64,000 bases of DNA from Valencia hispanica (lineage: Eukaryota > Chordata > Actinopteri > Cyprinodontiformes > Valenciidae). This document shows positions 60,094-64,000 of the stretch, piece by piece. The stretch covers positions 18,288,001 through 18,352,000 of the forward strand of contig OY747723.1 in the NCBI GenBank assembly GCA_963556495.2, in the 5' to 3' direction. The notes beneath the pieces are model-generated. The model did no database searches and had not been told where the DNA came from. It worked only from the letters and a program-made list of their open reading frames with translations. Positions within the stretch are counted from its first letter, which is position 1. Every line of letters starts with the position of its first letter. The position numbers and the translations under genes are program-made.

Positions 60094-61332
60094 ATGAAAA
60101 AGTTCAATATTTTTTGTCACTCATTTCAAAAGTGAATTTAATTAAAATCAAAAATACTTTATTGATCCCAGAAATTAAGTAAACTTGTATGAAATTTGAT
60201 AATTACAGCTTAAAGATATTGAACCCCTTAAAATTCAGATTTCAACAGAAATCTCAGGCTTCTGAAAAGTATGTTTATTTCTATGCACTCAATACCTGGT
60301 TGGGTCTCGTTTTGCATGAATTACTGGCTCAATGCAGCATGGCATGGATTCTGCTGCGTTGTAATAGAAGCCCAGGTTGGTTTGATAGGAGTCTTCAGAT
60401 CATCTGTATTGTTGGTTCTGGTGTGTCCTAGATTTTCCATAGGGTTCAGGTCAGGCCAGTGTGCTGTTTAATCAAAAAGAATAACACCATAGTCTTTGAA
60501 CCAGCTTTTGGTATCTTTGGCAGTGTGGGCTGGTGTTAACTCCTGCTGGCAAATGAACTCAGCATCTCCATGAAGCTTGTCAGCTGAAGAAAGCAGGAAG
60601 TGCTCTAAAATATCCTGCTAGATGGCTGCATTGAATGTGGACTTCAGAAAACACAGTGAACCACCACCAGCAGATGACGTGGTACCACAGATCACCACTG
60701 ACTGTCGAAACTCTACACTGGATTTCAAGTAACGTGGATTTTATGCCCCTCCACTCTTCCTCCAGACTCTGGGACCATGGTTTCCAAATGAAATGCAATT
60801 ACAAAAGGACCTTGTATCACTGAACAACAGTCCAATTCTTTTTCTCTTTCTGACATTGTCTGTGGTCCAGAAGTGACTTGACAGGAGAAACTGGATATTT
60901 GTGTGGGATTAGTCGGTGCATAATGGCTTGGAATGTGCTGAATTCAATTTTTCTTTCACTCAACCTTCTATGAAAATGCTTGGACACAGCACTATCTCAA
61001 CAACCAGCGTCTTTAGCAATGGCCTTTTGTGGCTTACCCTCGTTGTGGAGATTACCAATGATTGTCTTCTAGACACCTGTCAAGTCAGCCGTTTTATCTA
61101 TGGTTATGTAAGCTATAATATGGCCATTAACAATATTTATAGATTATGATTTAATTTTAATTGATGTTTAAGATTTCAGATTTTCTGAGACACTAATTCT
61201 TGGATTTTCATTATCTGTAAGCCATAATAATCAAAATGAGAAAAATAAAGGCCAGAAATATTTGACTCCATGTATAATGAAGCTATACGAGTTTCACTTT
61301 CTTAAATGACTCAAAATATTGAACTTTTTCAT
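60094..61332 (-). mobile_element. Tc1-type transposon, decayed, minus strand
   Basis: ATGAAAAAGTTCAATATTTT at the left equals the reversed right end, giving about 20-base perfect inverted repeats 1.24 kb apart. The reverse strand holds the remains of a transposase: blocks for NPMENL near 60,440 (catalytic E side), a FxQQ(D) region near 60,550, and DESK/FHLETMVPESG-like sequence at 60,780. The paired-type N-terminus lies at 60,990-61,080 (KPQKAIAKDAG, QSRLTGV). About 120 codons between the N-terminal domain and the first D are shortened. A 3' scrap of a Rex1-type LINE sits within the left end. Confidence 0.8.
60145..60180 (-). mobile_element. Minimal Rex1-type LINE tail
   Basis: TCAAAAATACTTTATTGATC then CCAGAAATTAA equals the Rex1 tail at 28,043-28,078 apart from three deleted bases. 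Only about 35 bases were inserted, inside the Tc1 end. Confidence 0.65.
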
Positions 61333-61354
61333 GATTCATTCATCATTCATTACC

Positions 61355-61530
61355 TACACCAGGGGGTAATGTTTCCGTCCCCGTCTGTCTGTATGTCTGT
61401 TAGCAACATAACTCAAAAAGATATGGATGTCCGCAATGAGACCAGGAACAACTAATTAATTTTTTTTTAAATTGATCCGACATGAAGCGCGTATCCAACA
61501 TGGGGGGGGGGGGGAATTAACATGCTAAAC
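61355..61530 (+). repeat. Interspersed repeat fragment (TTAGCAAxATAACTCAAAA family)
   Basis: CCAGGGGGTAATGTTTCCGT, repeated CTGT units and TTAGCAACATAACTCAAAAA then GATATGGATG match the reverse of 20,880-21,045. A 13-base G-run (61,502-61,514) ends it. Confidence 0.5.
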
Positions 61531-61779
61531 CTAAACAATATCCTCATCACTGCAGATCAAGTACCAGTATCCGTTATCTGGCTGGAACAAGACACCTCAC
61601 AATTGGATATAGGTCTGGAATTTTACTAGGTCACTCCAAAACTTTCAGTGTTTCATTTGTGCCATTCAAAGGATCAATTTGCTCAAAATGCTCTATATCA
61701 CTGTCTTCATGCACAGTTTAATTCAAGTCAAATATTATTTAGCTGGAGTTGACATGCTCCGTCAGGGTTTTGTGGTGGA

Positions 61780-61985
61780 GACCAAAATGCATGGTTCCAT
61801 CAACAAATTGGGACTACACTTCATACTGCACCCCTCGACCACCAAGAGATGTATGCCAGGATCTTGTTTCCGGACTTCAGTTCAGCCTTTAGCACCATCA
61901 ACTCAGATATCCTCCACCAAAAAGCTCATCCAGCTCCCAGTGGTGGCCTCCACATGTCAGTGGATCACCAGCTTTCTGACTAAAA
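61780..61985 (+). pseudogene. Rex1/Babar-like LINE RT fragment
   Basis: Across two frames the plus strand reads KLGLHFILHPSTT, YARILFPDFSSAFSTINSD (the palm block with catalytic D) and KLIQLPVV then STCQWITSFLT. A single-frame 120-codon stretch covers part of it. Both ends are truncated, and it abuts an L2 tail. Confidence 0.7.
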
Positions 61986-61994
61986 TATTTGTTA

Positions 61995-62058
61995 GGCAAT
62001 ATTTTATTTATTTGTATAGCACACTTTCAACAACAGGGTAATTCATGGTGCTTTAAAC
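61995..62058 (-). mobile_element. L2 tail fragment
   Basis: TTATTTGTATAGCACACTTT and CAACAGGGTAATTCATGGTG match the first 60 bases of the L2 3' tail. Nothing further of the element is present. Confidence 0.75.
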
Positions 62059-62059
62059 T

Positions 62060-62868
62060 TTCACTTTTAAGTGGGAGAAAAATACAAAAGCAGAAGAAAT
62101 CTGTAAAGGGATGAATACATTTTCACAGGCAAATAAGTTGCCTAAATGTTTGGAATTCCACATCAGACTTACTTTACCCCTGCTTTTTTCTAACCTCTCT
62201 TAACCAGTGAGTCAATTTCTTATCTCGTACTCTACCTTACCACAAAGAGCTGTGCAGATCAATTCCATTCAGTTTTTCCTCCCTGTACTTATCCAATGTA
62301 TTTCTGAAAATAATACTAAGTCAGCTTGCATCGTAAGTAGGATAATAATGTTTCATCCGTTGGGCACCCTTCAATTATTCACATGGAGTTATTGCTTATG
62401 CAGGTTTTTTAAGCCCCGTTGATGACACTCTGCCACATTTCTCAGCATTTTAGAAGTAGGTTAACATAAAAAAATTACAATTTCATATGAACTCTTTTTT
62501 GGTAACATGTTATCCAAATAAATAAAGCAAAAGGCACGATGAGTGGATTCATTTGTTTGTAAATTGGAGTTTGGAAACATTCGGTATCTGGATGCCAAAT
62601 GAAACACAGAGCTGTTAAATACAGAGCTTTTACTGTCACTTCACATTGAAGGATCAGCGCGTTGAACCGGAGCCGAACAAAACGGCTGAGGTTATGACAA
62701 ACGAACTATTGCAACAATTCAATGCAAATACAATTCAGTTCCTATTCGTGGAGCTGGCACAGTTACTAGTTGTCAGATTTTATTTCTCACCCACCCAGGT
62801 GTGTCATTATCTTCCATGTTTAAATTTAAGGTACTGCATTTAGTGATCTCTATTGTAGATTTACACCT
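62060..62868. other. Unique sequence with SOX/POU-like motifs
   Basis: No gene recognised. AACAAT (62,713-62,718) and a perfect octamer ATGCAAAT (62,722-62,729) lie three bases apart. Confidence 0.35.
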
Positions 62869-62871
62869 ACA

Positions 62872-63680
62872 ATGCCTTGCAAAAGTAATCATTGCTATTG
62901 TACTTCACTGCATTTAATCATGTTATAAGAGGAACTTTATGTGATAGAGGAACATAAATTTCATAATTAGGTAGAAACAAATAATATGAATTGGGCACTG
63001 CTGCTCTAAACCTTTCTATTTTAGCTTGTGTTTGGAGTTTTAGATGTATTGTCCTACAGGAGGGTATACCTACACCCCAGTTCCAAGTCATATGCATCCT
63101 CTAACAATTTGTTTTTTTTCATATATGCCTTGGATCATCTCCCACCCACTCTGACCAGATTCACTGTGCTTACTGAAGACAAGCTTTGCCACACCATGAT
63201 GCTGCCATCACAATTTTTCACAGTGGGGATGGTGGGTTCAGCGTCACATTTCCATCACATAAAACAAGTTGGTGAAAATGTCTTGGTCCAACATCCACTT
63301 CCATTGTGCTGCCCTAATAGGTTGTTTCAAAAGAAATGTATTTAATTCTTATTGCTTTTTTTTAAGCAATTGCTTTCATCTTGATTTTTTATTTTGTTTT
63401 TTATAAACGTTTGGGTTTGTTAAGGGGAATAATTGTCCTATCGACATTTTCTCCCACCTGAGCTGGATCTCAAATTACCTTGGCCTATTTGGCTGCTTTT
63501 CTGAATAACAGTCCTTGCTTTGCACACCAGTTTTGGTGGATGGCCATGTCTTCATTGGTTTGCAGTTGTGTCCCACAGTTAGCAGCTGTATTTATTCTGA
63601 GAGACCGTCGATCAGTAAATTTGTGGTTGCATCATGACAAAATGTGAAAAAGTACAATAACTTTTCCAAGGTATTGCATC
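62872..63680. mobile_element. Tc1-related non-autonomous element, most complete copy
   Basis: The left end reads ACAATGCCTTGCAAAAGTAA and the reversed right end GATGCAATACCTTGGAAAAG, imperfect inverted repeats. The interior has CACACCATGATGCTGCCATC and TTTTTCACAGTGGGGATGGT. There is no transposase frame. The family is abundant in fish; the fragments at 36.5 and 54.7 kb appear related. Confidence 0.65.
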
Positions 63681-63684
63681 TGTA

Positions 63685-64000
63685 CTACAGTCATCATCCT
63701 GACTGCTTTTATGCATTGTAGTTGAGATCATCTTTCTGTCCATTGTTCAAGGCTTCTGGTGTCATCCCTTGTGTATTAACTTGACAGCCTGTGTGAAATT
63801 CATCTTCCACCAACAGCAAACCTTTAATTAGAAAAGAAGCCATTGATGACAACAACAAAAACTGGCTTCCTTTATGTGCCTTTCGCCTTTTCATCTTTAT
63901 CGGGAATCTTGCTTCTATCATTTCATCCACCCTCCGTACACACCCAACATCGCCTCTTCAGTCAAGTGTGATCCTCCCTTCATGACAGAGAAATGGAGAG
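63685..64000. other. Unique sequence to the window end
   Basis: No gene or repeat recognised. Confidence 0.35.

Overview
This window reads as nuclear DNA of a teleost fish. It is AT-rich, shows no bacterial-style gene packing, and carries no host protein-coding gene that I can name. The teleost call rests on the repeats: several L2-type LINE copies with the fish 3' tail (a GGCAA run, then TTTTATTTGTATAGCAC), a Rex1/Babar-type LINE ending in an (AATTC)n tail next to TTTATTGATCCCAG, at least six different Tc1/mariner lineages of fish type, and long dinucleotide repeats. The species cannot be told from the sequence.

Layout. Positions 1-7,180 are mostly unique AT-rich sequence; a small minus-strand patch (3.7-4.3 kb) could hold the last exons of a host gene, unresolved. 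Positions 7,184 to about 11,990 hold a nearly full-length L2 LINE on the minus strand: ORF1 with a decayed SGNH-esterase-like domain, then ORF2 with AP-endonuclease and reverse transcriptase, broken by frameshifts and stops. A Tc1 3' half follows directly (12.0-12.7 kb). The 19.8-21.3 kb block is a Harbinger-like DNA element containing one copy of a perfect 63-bp direct repeat. From 22 to 31 kb there are LINE fragments, two non-autonomous DNA elements, a common fish repeat, and a 2.7-kb Rex1-type LINE nested inside an L2 tail.

From 32 to 46.4 kb Tc1 elements dominate (32.1-33.4, 42.6-44.0, 44.3-44.8 and 44.95-46.4 kb), together with a promoter-like motif cluster (39.7 kb) and a (CT)58 microsatellite (40.6 kb). 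Two LTR-like blocks lie at 47.1-47.4 and 49.2-49.9 kb. A 5'-truncated L2 copy at 52.1-52.9 kb ends in a snap-back inverted repeat. A GC-rich block at 54.9-56.1 kb carries an open frame of 11-residue repeats coded by a 33-bp minisatellite; it is the least explained object here. The final 6 kb hold an internally deleted L2, another Tc1 on the minus strand and further fragments.

The genes do not form a working host pathway. Every recognisable protein is transposon-derived and broken (endonuclease, reverse transcriptase, DDE transposase). The unique stretches between repeats look like a gene desert or a very long intron; a few carry motif clusters that could be conserved enhancers, but that is inference. 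The most unusual small-scale signals are hairpins and templated-looking duplications at junctions (20.07, 45.48 and 52.92 kb), and a microsatellite that seems to have grown out of conserved LINE codons (51.85 kb).
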